Shown: positions 1 to 6,297 of the stretch, piece by piece
Layout: every line of letters starts with the position of its first letter
Numbering within the stretch: the first letter of the stretch is position 1
Source of the DNA: Candidatus Poseidoniales archaeon
GTDB lineage: Archaea > Thermoplasmatota > Poseidoniia > Poseidoniales > Poseidoniaceae
Assembly (NCBI GenBank): GCA_009887135.1
Contig: QXYA01000138.1
Coordinates: forward strand, 1-15,755
Direction: 5' to 3'
Length of the DNA stretch: 15,755 nucleotides
Made by a program: the position numbers and the translations under genes
Notes under the pieces: model-generated
Seen by the model: the letters and a program-made list of their open reading frames with translations, nothing else
Told to the model about the DNA's origin: nothing
The model's database searches: none

Positions 1-792
1 TGTGAATTAGTTGAGCACAATTGGTTGCCTGAGGATTGGTCAGACCATTTTCATGCACCGTTTGATTTTGGCCGATACAAGCAAGGAGATGTCGTTCCAT
101 GGCAATTTGGAATACCTGAATTGCCCCCACTCGCTCTTGCTATGCTAGCGCATTCCCAGCCTGGTGACGGAGATTTGTTCTCCGTTCTTGCAGGTGGTGC
201 GGTCGCTTTTTCTTCTTTTGTTGAAAAGGAAACAGGTCATCCAGCAACTCGACTAACTGCTCATTGCAAAGGTCTTGACTTGCCTGCATGGGACCCTCGT
301 GGAAAGCGTGGGAATGCTATGGCCTACATGACTGCAAATGTCGGGGCTTCACATATGCGGGCAGGATACAAAGAACCGACAGGTCTTCCAAACGAATCTG
401 CGTTAGATCTTATGGGTGAACTGATTGAAAGTCAAAATAGTATTGTTATTCGAGACTGTATGATCTTGTGTGCCTTTGCAAAAGGAGCAACACCTGATTC
501 AGTCATGCTCGATGCATGGAATGCGATTACAGGTGATTCTGCAACATGGAGCGACTTGATGCAAAGAGCATCGAATCAATGGAATTTAGCTCGTACTTGG
601 AACGTTGAACATTGGAATCGTATCGGAATTGAACCTCGTGAGGCAGACCTTCTTTCATGGCGACTTCGTAACGAGCCAATACCTGCTGGTATCGCTGCTG
701 GAATGGTTTCTTTTGTTGATGAAAATGATGAGGAAGCATGTTTGAATGAATACTACTCGTTAAGAGGGTGGAGTTCAAACGGAATTCCATAG
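1..792 (+). CDS. Aldehyde ferredoxin oxidoreductase family protein, C-terminal part (5'-truncated)
   Basis: Tungstopterin/[4Fe-4S] enzymes of this family oxidise aldehydes to carboxylates with ferredoxin as acceptor, in the cytoplasm. The frame is open from base 1, so the N-terminal half (about 340 residues of a usual ~600) lies outside the window; the TTG at 25 is internal, not a start. Visible family features, numbered from the TTG: KGLDLPAWDPRG at 82-93 followed by AYMTANVGASHMRAGY (100-115), matching the family's DPRG...AYxTxxxGAxH segment; RDCMILCAF at 143-151, where the last cysteine corresponds to the distal cluster ligand; and a YYSLRGWSSNGIP end typical of the family. Canonical members read DxxGLC at the pterin/cluster loop; here it is DCMILC, with Ile in place of Gly. 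DUF1499 follows after 10 nt on the same strand, probably co-transcribed. Family call is firm; the aldehyde substrate cannot be told. Confidence 0.88.
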   Translation, partial: CELVEHNWLPEDWSDHFHAPFDFGRYKQGDVVPWQFGIPELPPLALAMLAHSQPGDGDLFSVLAGGAVAFSSFVEKETGHPATRLTAHCKGLDLPAWDPRGKRGNAMAYMTANVGASHMRAGYKEPTGLPNESALDLMGELIESQNSIVIRDCMILCAFAKGATPDSVMLDAWNAITGDSATWSDLMQRASNQWNLARTWNVEHWNRIGIEPREADLLSWRLRNEPIPAGIAAGMVSFVDENDEEACLNEYYSLRGWSSNGIP

Positions 793-802
793 AGGACTCT
801 TG

Positions 803-1282
803 ATGAATACATCCACAAAGGCGTTGATAGGAGTACTTCTTCTCCTTTCACCTTGGCTTTTAGTCCAAGCTTGGATTCTTGCAGCAGCCCCTGACGAAGC
901 CATTGAAGAGATGCCAAGTTGCTCTGAATCGAGTTCAAACTGTGCTCATCTCGGCGGTGGTGATTATCACAGAATGGAAGTCACAACAGTCATTCTTGAA
1001 GGCCAATCGCTTGAAGAGACGAAATCACTCGCCTTGGATTATATCGATGAGCAAGACGGAGAGGTTCTGTTCGAATCAGAAAGTGAGGGTGAATATTTCG
1101 TTCACTTCGTTGAACATACCTCGTTCTGGCTTTTCCCTGATGATGTAGTCGTGTCAATTACAGCAGATGGGGCCAATTCGTCAAAAATAGAACTTCACTC
1201 TGAATCCAGATTAGGGGCTGGCGATCTTGGAGTTAACCCTGAGCGTCTAGAACTCCTCTACGATGCATTGGCATCTGATTGA
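803..1282 (+). CDS. DUF1499 family protein, N-terminal membrane anchor
   Basis: Function unknown; recognised as DUF1499. The ATG at 803 is preferred over the TTG at 800 because GAGG at 792-795 lies 7 nt upstream of it. A hydrophobic segment (about residues 6-29 from the ATG) is a membrane anchor or uncleaved signal, so the rest is probably outside the membrane. The mature part shows the family hallmarks: a CSESSSNCAH cysteine pair just after the membrane segment (family form CpxSxNCVxS), a central alpha/beta core, and SESRLGAGDLGVNPERLELL near the end, matching the family's SASRxGxxDLGxNrxRve signature. At 159 residues it is a full-length single domain. It sits 10 nt behind the AOR-family gene and probably shares its transcript. 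Its last 25 nt overlap the 3' end of the convergent JAMM gene. Confidence 0.85.
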   Translation: MNTSTKALIGVLLLLSPWLLVQAWILAAAPDEAIEEMPSCSESSSNCAHLGGGDYHRMEVTTVILEGQSLEETKSLALDYIDEQDGEVLFESESEGEYFVHFVEHTSFWLFPDDVVVSITADGANSSKIELHSESRLGAGDLGVNPERLELLYDALASD

Positions 1283-2022
1283 ATGATTTCATCCCATCCG
1301 TAGGGATAGCCACTCTCATCAATGAGAAGAACATTGACGCCTAAGCCTGATTTATGGAATGCAATCAACTGAATGTCATGGATTGAATGTCCTGTTGGTG
1401 CAACACCCAAAACGGGTAATTCTTTTCGACTAAACCACGACGTTCTTGCTTTTGGAGCATGTTCGTTTCCTAAACTTCTGATGGTTCCGTCGACACCATC
1501 AAACCATGGCAAAGGCCCTTCAGGTGAAAACCGAAGTCCAAGAATCATATCGACGCCCGTTGTTTCTTGGGCTGCATCTGTATCAGGCCCGCTTGGAATC
1601 GCTGGAGCATTTGGATGCGTATGCAACCAGTGCGTAAAACGGCCTGCTCTTGATCCGCGCTGACCCGAAAACAGATCATCAGTCCATTCTTCTGGTAAAT
1701 GGTGAACTGAATAGGAGTCTCCCCGATTGACAACATGTGCTTCCTTGATGACGTAACCTTGTCCGCCAAAGAGATTTGAAACATGTTCATTTCCCTCAAA
1801 TGCATTTTGAACTTCTTCGTTGTGTTTACGATCTGGATTAACATCTAATCCAACAAGAATTTCATCAGGTAATGCTTGCAGAGCCCATATCACAAGATCT
1901 CGAAATAAGGGACCTGTCAGGTGAAGTTGTGCCGCATAGGAATGCCTCATAGCATGCGATTCCGCGTTGTACGAACGCATCGCTTCTACTAACCACGCTT
2001 CGACCACGTACCTCCCAAGCAT
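1258..2022 (-). CDS. JAMM/MPN+ domain metalloprotease
   Basis: Predicted zinc isopeptidase; archaeal relatives remove ubiquitin-like SAMP proteins from conjugates. From the ATG at 2022 it has 254 residues. The full JAMM signature is visible: H134-T-H136, seven residues, S144-G-P-D147 (HxHx7SxxD), in WLHTHPNAPAIPSGPD. The likely catalytic glutamate is E54 in LPDEILVGLD, where the family has EvvGlLlG. About 80 residues separate E54 from the first His, longer than in minimal archaeal JAMM proteins, so an insertion is likely. The frame stays open upstream to 2289, but that stretch is antisense to the divergent acidic gene and has no recognisable domain. ATG 2022 leaves a 66-nt divergent spacer; ATG 1980 or a TTG near 2046 are alternatives. 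No signal peptide, so cytoplasmic. The 3' end overlaps the DUF1499 gene by 25 nt. Substrate is inference only. Confidence 0.85.
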   Translation of the reverse strand: MLGRYVVEAWLVEAMRSYNAESHAMRHSYAAQLHLTGPLFRDLVIWALQALPDEILVGLDVNPDRKHNEEVQNAFEGNEHVSNLFGGQGYVIKEAHVVNRGDSYSVHHLPEEWTDDLFSGQRGSRAGRFTHWLHTHPNAPAIPSGPDTDAAQETTGVDMILGLRFSPEGPLPWFDGVDGTIRSLGNEHAPKARTSWFSRKELPVLGVAPTGHSIHDIQLIAFHKSGLGVNVLLIDESGYPYGWDEIIQSDANAS

Positions 2023-2088
2023 CGGTGATTCATCAATCAACTGCAAAAAAGCACAATCTTTGAAAGCCCCTCGACACAAGCAAGTCTC

Positions 2089-2820
2089 ATGGCCAAGAAG
2101 AAACGAGGAGGATTCGGAAGATTTCTTGGCGCTCTTACCGGTACACCCTATGAGCGTCTTCTCAAGCAAGTTGAGAAACTTTCTACAGAGCATGGCAGCG
2201 AAGATAAGAAACTCGCTCGGGCTCTCAGTAAACTGGTTGATGTCGTTGGAACTGCTTATGAAGACGAAGAGATTGATGAGGATGAACATGACTTGGTCAT
2301 CGAGGCCATCGAGGAATCCGACCCCAAAGGGCGTAGTTTCCCTAAATTCGGTGAAGAAGACTCCTTTTATTCTGGTGAAGCCCCGGATTCGCCAGATATT
2401 AATCTCGGAAAAAGAAAGAATCTCGATGATTTGATGTCTTCTTCTGGTAAGGAATTTACTGGCAGTTTTGGTCGTGAAGAATTTGAAGATTTCAAAGCTC
2501 GAATGACTGATGACTTCTATGCTGATTCAGATGAAGCAATCGAAGCGGGCGATCACCAAGCTGAGATTCGAACAGAAAATCGTGTCTTTACGGATGATGA
2601 AGATGAACTCCAAAATGTCAAGGCAATGATTTCTAGTGAATCTGGACTTGCAGACCCAACTGCTGTTGTTGAAGAAGAAGAGTACGAAGATGAGGATGAT
2701 GAAAATTATTCCATCGATGAAAACGGTACTGAATGGTTTGAGGACGACGATGGCTATTGGTGGTACCGAGAAGAAGGCCAAGAAGAGTGGCAACCTTACG
2801 AAGAAGACGACGAAGATTGA
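2089..2820 (+). CDS. Highly acidic protein with basic N-terminus and aromatic-acidic tail, function unknown
   Basis: No family is assigned with confidence. The 243 residues fall in three parts. Residues 1-25 are basic (MAKKKRGGFGRFLG). A helical region at about 20-80 (YERLLKQVEKL..., then DEEIDEDEHDLVIEAIEESD) resembles a short SHOCT-like helical hairpin. A long low-complexity Asp/Glu-rich region follows to the end. The last 35 residues carry regularly spaced aromatics (EWFEDDDGYWWYREE, then EEWQPYEEDDED), reminiscent of a WW-like or aromatic-acidic tail. There is no membrane segment or signal peptide. ATG 2089 has no Shine-Dalgarno and may be leaderless. It is divergent from the JAMM gene (66 nt), so the two may share regulation. 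Its TGA abuts the hydrolase stop (TGATCA). The strong acidic codon bias in this frame argues it is real. Confidence 0.82.
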   Translation: MAKKKRGGFGRFLGALTGTPYERLLKQVEKLSTEHGSEDKKLARALSKLVDVVGTAYEDEEIDEDEHDLVIEAIEESDPKGRSFPKFGEEDSFYSGEAPDSPDINLGKRKNLDDLMSSSGKEFTGSFGREEFEDFKARMTDDFYADSDEAIEAGDHQAEIRTENRVFTDDEDELQNVKAMISSESGLADPTAVVEEEEYEDEDDENYSIDENGTEWFEDDDGYWWYREEGQEEWQPYEEDDED

Positions 2821-4740
2821 TCAAGCGGGTATTGGTTGTTGTTCCCACCAAGCAGGAGCAAGGAACCAAGCATCATCATTGACAGGACGATCAATTAACG
2901 GAAGGCCAATCATGCCTCCATCGACTGATAATCCTCCGAGAGGATTTGTTGCACAAGGTCCAGGAAGATAATCTTCTCCAGATTCTGTAAGTTCAATCCG
3001 TAGTGAATGTCCTGCTGGGACAATGACATCCATTGGATTAAATTCCATCAACATCGTGTATCCTGAAAACGGTGCAGCAGGTTTCGCCTCAAATCCACCA
3101 TCTCGATAGCGGATGTCCATGGTCGCATGACCAAGGCGCAGGTTCGTTGTATCATCATACATGGTGGCAAAAATCTGACCGCCATTGCATGCTTGTGTTG
3201 AAACATCAACATGCAATGTAGGAAGTCCTGAGATATGCAATGCGTCCTCATATAGTGGACTTGTGAGCGTGACTGAACCGCCTAATCCATTGACGACTCC
3301 ATCGCCCGACCATTCAGAGCCAATTTCTTCCATCAGCCAAGTCATGTCTTCTGGCGGCCATGTTTCCTCAACGTGCCATTGGCCATCATTGGTTTGGATT
3401 TGCACCATTGGCTCTGGTTCATCACCGATGTCTTTCAGATAATACTGGAACCATCCAAATAATTCAACAGCCCAATCCATACGACTCATGTTTGGATAGG
3501 CTTCTCCACCATATCCAGTTCCAAGTTCACTGTGTCGATCTGGTTGATCTGGGTAATTGTGCGCCCATTGACCTGCAATTGCTCTGGCATTGATTCCAGC
3601 ATCTCGCATCAACTGGTATGTCGGGAATGCATGGTAAGGGTCGACGTTCCAATCTTGTAAGCCCCAAACCAAGTAGACACTACCCCTATAATTTTCCAGA
3701 ACATCTGGTAAATGACGACGTTCATCCCAATAATCACTCCAATCCCCACCGCCGAATTCAGCCCACGCATAGGTGGTCCAAGGGTTGAGAGGTCCTGCTA
3801 AGTCATCGGAACAAACTCGCATATCATCAGTTGTTAAATCCGTCGTTGCTGCTTGATAGGCAGCATCGTACCCCATCGCTCGAGCCTCAGAAGAGCCGTT
3901 TCGATAGAACATTTCTTGCACACCAATCGAGCCGGAAATTGGAACAATGGTCTTCAAATGTTCAGACGGTTGTTGTGCAGCTTCCCAATTGGTTGTACCT
4001 GCATAGGATTTCCCCATCAAGCCAACATTTCCATTCGACCAGTTTTGGACTCCAAGCCAATCAACAACAGCTTGAATTCCAGTTTGTTCTCCAAGGCCTT
4101 TGACATCTTGACAGTGTGTGGATTGCCCTGTTCCAAAGGTACTCGCTTGAGCAAGTGCATAGCCGTGAGGGACGAAAGTGTCGTAGACCCACTTCCCAAC
4201 ACCACCGTCAGGGATTGTGTTTGGGTTTGAATCAGCACCAACGCCAGGCATTCCTTCTCCTCCGAAGTCATAGTAGGGGTGAATGGTCATAATGACTGGA
4301 ACCTTGGTGCCTTCGGGAACATCAGGAAGCCAAATCGCTACATGCATTTTCGCTTCATCAGGAAACCCAACATCTTGTTCAGATGCTGGTAGTTCAACAG
4401 GTACGAAATGTTCTGTGTAGGGAAGGATATCATACGTCCCGTTTTCAGGTAATTGGGCACGCATAGTGTCCATTGGTAAATCCATCATATGGCGTTCATC
4501 GAGGGGTGTTTCCCACCAATCATATGATGATTGACTCTCCGATTCTGTTGTGAGCATTTCCCCAAATGTCATCGAAAAAATGAGGAAGGTTACACAAAAC
4601 GCAATTGTTGCTCCCAATGTAATATTGAGTTGAGCCTGACTACGCGCAGGATCGGCTTTTCCTTCGATAATTACTTGTGAAGGGATTTCTGGTGTTGGAG
4701 GAACTTCGAAGACTTCCGCCTCAAGGATGTCCTCTGCCAT
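2821..4740 (-). CDS. Membrane-anchored CocE/NonD (X-Pro dipeptidyl-peptidase S15-like) serine hydrolase
   Basis: Alpha/beta hydrolase that cleaves esters or N-terminal dipeptides after Pro; the exact substrate is not determinable. It has 639 residues, usual for the family. Residues 1-37 are a Pro/Glu-rich cytoplasmic tail. One membrane helix follows at about 39-60, so the catalytic part faces outward (type II topology). The hydrolase core has the nucleophile elbow GKSYAGTT with Ser245, acid Asp363 in WGLQDWNVDP and His394 in QWAHNYPD. The last ~200 residues are a beta-rich PepX_C-like jelly roll, with LFGWFQYYLKD marking the linker as in S15/CocE proteins. The start at 4740 gives the tail plus helix and a complete N-terminus. 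It begins directly beside the acidic gene's stop. A DUF4190-like gene lies 87 nt upstream on the same strand. Likely role: surface peptide or ester degradation for scavenging. Confidence 0.88.
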   Translation of the reverse strand: MAEDILEAEVFEVPPTPEIPSQVIIEGKADPARSQAQLNITLGATIAFCVTFLIFSMTFGEMLTTESESQSSYDWWETPLDERHMMDLPMDTMRAQLPENGTYDILPYTEHFVPVELPASEQDVGFPDEAKMHVAIWLPDVPEGTKVPVIMTIHPYYDFGGEGMPGVGADSNPNTIPDGGVGKWVYDTFVPHGYALAQASTFGTGQSTHCQDVKGLGEQTGIQAVVDWLGVQNWSNGNVGLMGKSYAGTTNWEAAQQPSEHLKTIVPISGSIGVQEMFYRNGSSEARAMGYDAAYQAATTDLTTDDMRVCSDDLAGPLNPWTTYAWAEFGGGDWSDYWDERRHLPDVLENYRGSVYLVWGLQDWNVDPYHAFPTYQLMRDAGINARAIAGQWAHNYPDQPDRHSELGTGYGGEAYPNMSRMDWAVELFGWFQYYLKDIGDEPEPMVQIQTNDGQWHVEETWPPEDMTWLMEEIGSEWSGDGVVNGLGGSVTLTSPLYEDALHISGLPTLHVDVSTQACNGGQIFATMYDDTTNLRLGHATMDIRYRDGGFEAKPAAPFSGYTMLMEFNPMDVIVPAGHSLRIELTESGEDYLPGPCATNPLGGLSVDGGMIGLPLIDRPVNDDAWFLAPAWWEQQPIPA

Positions 4741-4827
4741 GTATGAGGCTATGGGTCGACCTTGAAGAGGATGGCGCTAGATGAATGTCAAATAATCATC
4801 TTTCAAGTTGTTAGTACGTATAAGGAA

Positions 4828-5172
4828 TCATGCTGCTAGGCTACTTGCCCAGATATACAATACACCAGCTAGAACTACAAATAGGATCAATGCAGAAGCA
4901 AGTCCTATTCCAATCCACCCACAAACCTGAGCTGCTTTTGCGAGTCCTGAATCGGGATGATTTGGGAACTGGTTTGTAATCCGTAGTGCTCCATTCGCTA
5001 GTACGAGGCCAGGTATTGCGAAAATAATGCCTAGTCCGTAGAACAATGAACCTAAGATTCCTATAATTGAGAGAACTAGTGCTGCAACAGCATTTGTCGA
5101 AGGAAGAATCATCATATTTTGTTGATTGACTTGTTGGGGATACTGCTGTATCATCTGCTGTGGGGGTTGCAT
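4828..5172 (-). CDS. DUF4190-like small membrane protein with Gln-rich N-terminus
   Basis: Function unknown. The protein has 114 residues. Residues 1-20 are Pro/Gln-rich (MQPPQQMIQQYPQQVNQQ), a flexible cytoplasmic-type tail. Residues about 27-62 form a hydrophobic hairpin (AALVLSIIGILGSLFYGLG...IPGLVLANGALRI). Residues about 83-109 form another helix. The pattern of Q/P-rich tail, AxxxLxxxG helix, a GxxAL-RI-like loop and then AKAAQVCGWIGIGLA matches DUF4190-type proteins, which are often paired with secreted or membrane neighbours. It precedes the S15-like hydrolase by 87 nt on the same strand and could be co-transcribed with it, but the spacing is not tight. The family call is from pattern only. 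Confidence 0.72.
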   Translation of the reverse strand: MQPPQQMIQQYPQQVNQQNMMILPSTNAVAALVLSIIGILGSLFYGLGIIFAIPGLVLANGALRITNQFPNHPDSGLAKAAQVCGWIGIGLASALILFVVLAGVLYIWASSLAA

Positions 5173-5266
5173 ATGGAATTCTCTTAATACTCAATTTAAT
5201 GGAACTATTGATTAACAACAAGACGACTTTTGAGGGACAATCCGGTTAAGTTTGTGACCAATGAAA

Positions 5267-6160
5267 TTACTTATCGAGTAGTCTGAATACTTCTGGAACT
5301 TCTTGTTCCCAAATATACCGTGCTTGATTGTTGAGTCCCAGTTTTTCGAATACTTTTGCGTTGCTGTGAACGCCATCAATGCCTCGCATATTGCATCTTG
5401 GTACAATCGTGGCTATGCGAACATATCCTTTTTCCCACAATGCTAGGGCAGTAATAGCATCTTGGCTCGTGGGAACTGTTCGCTTGAGGCGTCGGCCGAA
5501 AGGATTCACTATGAGAAAGTCTTTTGCAAAGAGGCAATTTCCATCTCTAATAACTCGCTGCGGTGAATATCGGGGTTTCATGAATTTTTTCCGGATGCCC
5601 CGCCAATCTTTTCTGGCATAATCTACACCTACGAGATAATCACGTTCGTATGCGTAAATTGTCTCTTTGATTTCTGACCAAACCTCAACATCCATGGAAT
5701 AGGTGTAGAAGTGTTCATTCGTTGCTTCAATCGCATCCAGATCACTTTCATCAACTGGGCGTTTAGGAAGGTTCCAAACTTGTACGAGCCCCACATCGTT
5801 GAATTGACGAGCCCAATTGGCGAGTGAAATCGTAGTCTTGATGAAGTTTGGGCCAGGAATCAAGTCTTCTTCAATCAGAATAATTCGTGCATAACCCAAT
5901 TCATCAAACAACATCCGACGTGCACCAATTATGTTCAATCCGACTCCGTAGTTGACCTCGCGAAGGATAATTGAGTGGACTGGTATTGTTGATGAATTAA
6001 TCAATCCGATGATTTCGTCTTGTTTTGAATTCGGACCACCGTCAATAAAATGAAAGATATCTAAACCATTAAGGGAATCTCGGTTTTCTTCCAGTCCCGA
6101 TAGGAGTTGTTCCATTAATTCCGGGCGATTATAGCTTGCAGTAAACAACGCAGTTTTCAT
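5267..6160 (-). CDS. GT-A fold glycosyltransferase (GT2/GT13-like)
   Basis: Predicted nucleotide-sugar-dependent glycosyltransferase, 297 residues from ATG 6160. It opens with MKTALFTASYNRPELMEQLL, the usual GT-A first strand and NRP turn. A DGG follows at residues 40-42, then NYGVGLNIIGARRML and IILIEEDLIPGPNFI, where EED (97-99) is the metal-binding DxD-equivalent; the eDDL-x-P-x-F context recalls GT13-type GlcNAc transferases. No membrane helix is seen, so it is cytoplasmic or peripheral. Upstream in-frame starts are ATG 6175 and TTG 6208; 6160 is preferred because the protein core begins there, GGTGG lies 8 nt before it (6169-6173), and a TATA-like box sits at 6192-6199. It is divergent from the GT4 gene and probably belongs to the same glycan locus. 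Sampled GC (5881-5940, about 23/60) is lower than in flanking genes. Confidence 0.8.
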   Translation of the reverse strand: MKTALFTASYNRPELMEQLLSGLEENRDSLNGLDIFHFIDGGPNSKQDEIIGLINSSTIPVHSIILREVNYGVGLNIIGARRMLFDELGYARIILIEEDLIPGPNFIKTTISLANWARQFNDVGLVQVWNLPKRPVDESDLDAIEATNEHFYTYSMDVEVWSEIKETIYAYERDYLVGVDYARKDWRGIRKKFMKPRYSPQRVIRDGNCLFAKDFLIVNPFGRRLKRTVPTSQDAITALALWEKGYVRIATIVPRCNMRGIDGVHSNAKVFEKLGLNNQARYIWEQEVPEVFRLLDK

Positions 6161-6168
6161 TGTATTGT

Positions 6169-6173
6169 CCACC
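6169..6173 (-). promoter_or_regulatory. Shine-Dalgarno-like GGTGG for the GT-A gene
   Basis: Reads GGTGG on the - strand, 8 nt before ATG 6160, partly matching the archaeal GGAGGTGA consensus. Most genes in this window lack such a site, so it helps to choose 6160 over 6175. The ATG at 6175 lies upstream of the site. Confidence 0.4.
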
Positions 6174-6191
6174 ATTAGCCACGAATGCGGC

Positions 6192-6207
6192 AATATATTT
6201 TCCTTCA
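6192..6207 (-). promoter_or_regulatory. Predicted archaeal BRE/TATA box for the GT-A gene
   Basis: On the - strand the sequence reads GAAGGAAAATATATTG: a purine-rich BRE-like stretch followed by AATATATT at 6192-6199. The TATA centre is about 35 nt before ATG 6160, so transcription would start around 6169-6172, giving a very short leader. A start at 6175 or 6208 would fall outside such a transcript. Confidence 0.42.
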
Positions 6208-6277
6208 AACTTTAGTATATGAATCCACATGTTAATAATTTAATCAAATGGGTTCGAATAAGGAATTAATTAAGACA

Positions 6278-6283
6278 GGTGGG
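6278..6283 (+). promoter_or_regulatory. Shine-Dalgarno-like GGTGGG for the GT4 gene
   Basis: GGTGGG lies 8 nt before TTG 6292 and 14 nt before ATG 6298. By spacing it favours TTG, by homologous N-terminus ATG; the choice changes the protein by two residues. An AT-rich run AATTAATTAA at 6264-6273 could be a TATA box with a start near 6295, which would make the ATG nearly leaderless; an alternative AT-rich box lies at about 6230-6243. Confidence 0.35.
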
Positions 6284-6297
6284 CTTCACCATTGGTC

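Noticed and set aside
25..27. TTG as the start of the first gene
   Set aside because: The frame is open to base 1 and the protein is plainly the C-terminal part of a longer AOR-family enzyme.
2023..2289. N-terminal extension of the JAMM frame (extra 89 residues) upstream of 2022
   Set aside because: It runs antisense through the start of the acidic gene, has no recognisable domain, and the JAMM fold begins only after residue ~115 of the long version.
2527..2869. - strand frames opposite the acidic gene
   Set aside because: Shadows produced by the biased Asp/Glu codons; the hydrophobic and Leu/Arg-rich translations have no start signal or domain.
3831..4271. Open frames of 84-125 codons opposite or shifted within the hydrolase gene
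   Set aside because: The hydrolase frame carries a full catalytic triad over the same bases; the other frames show no motif.
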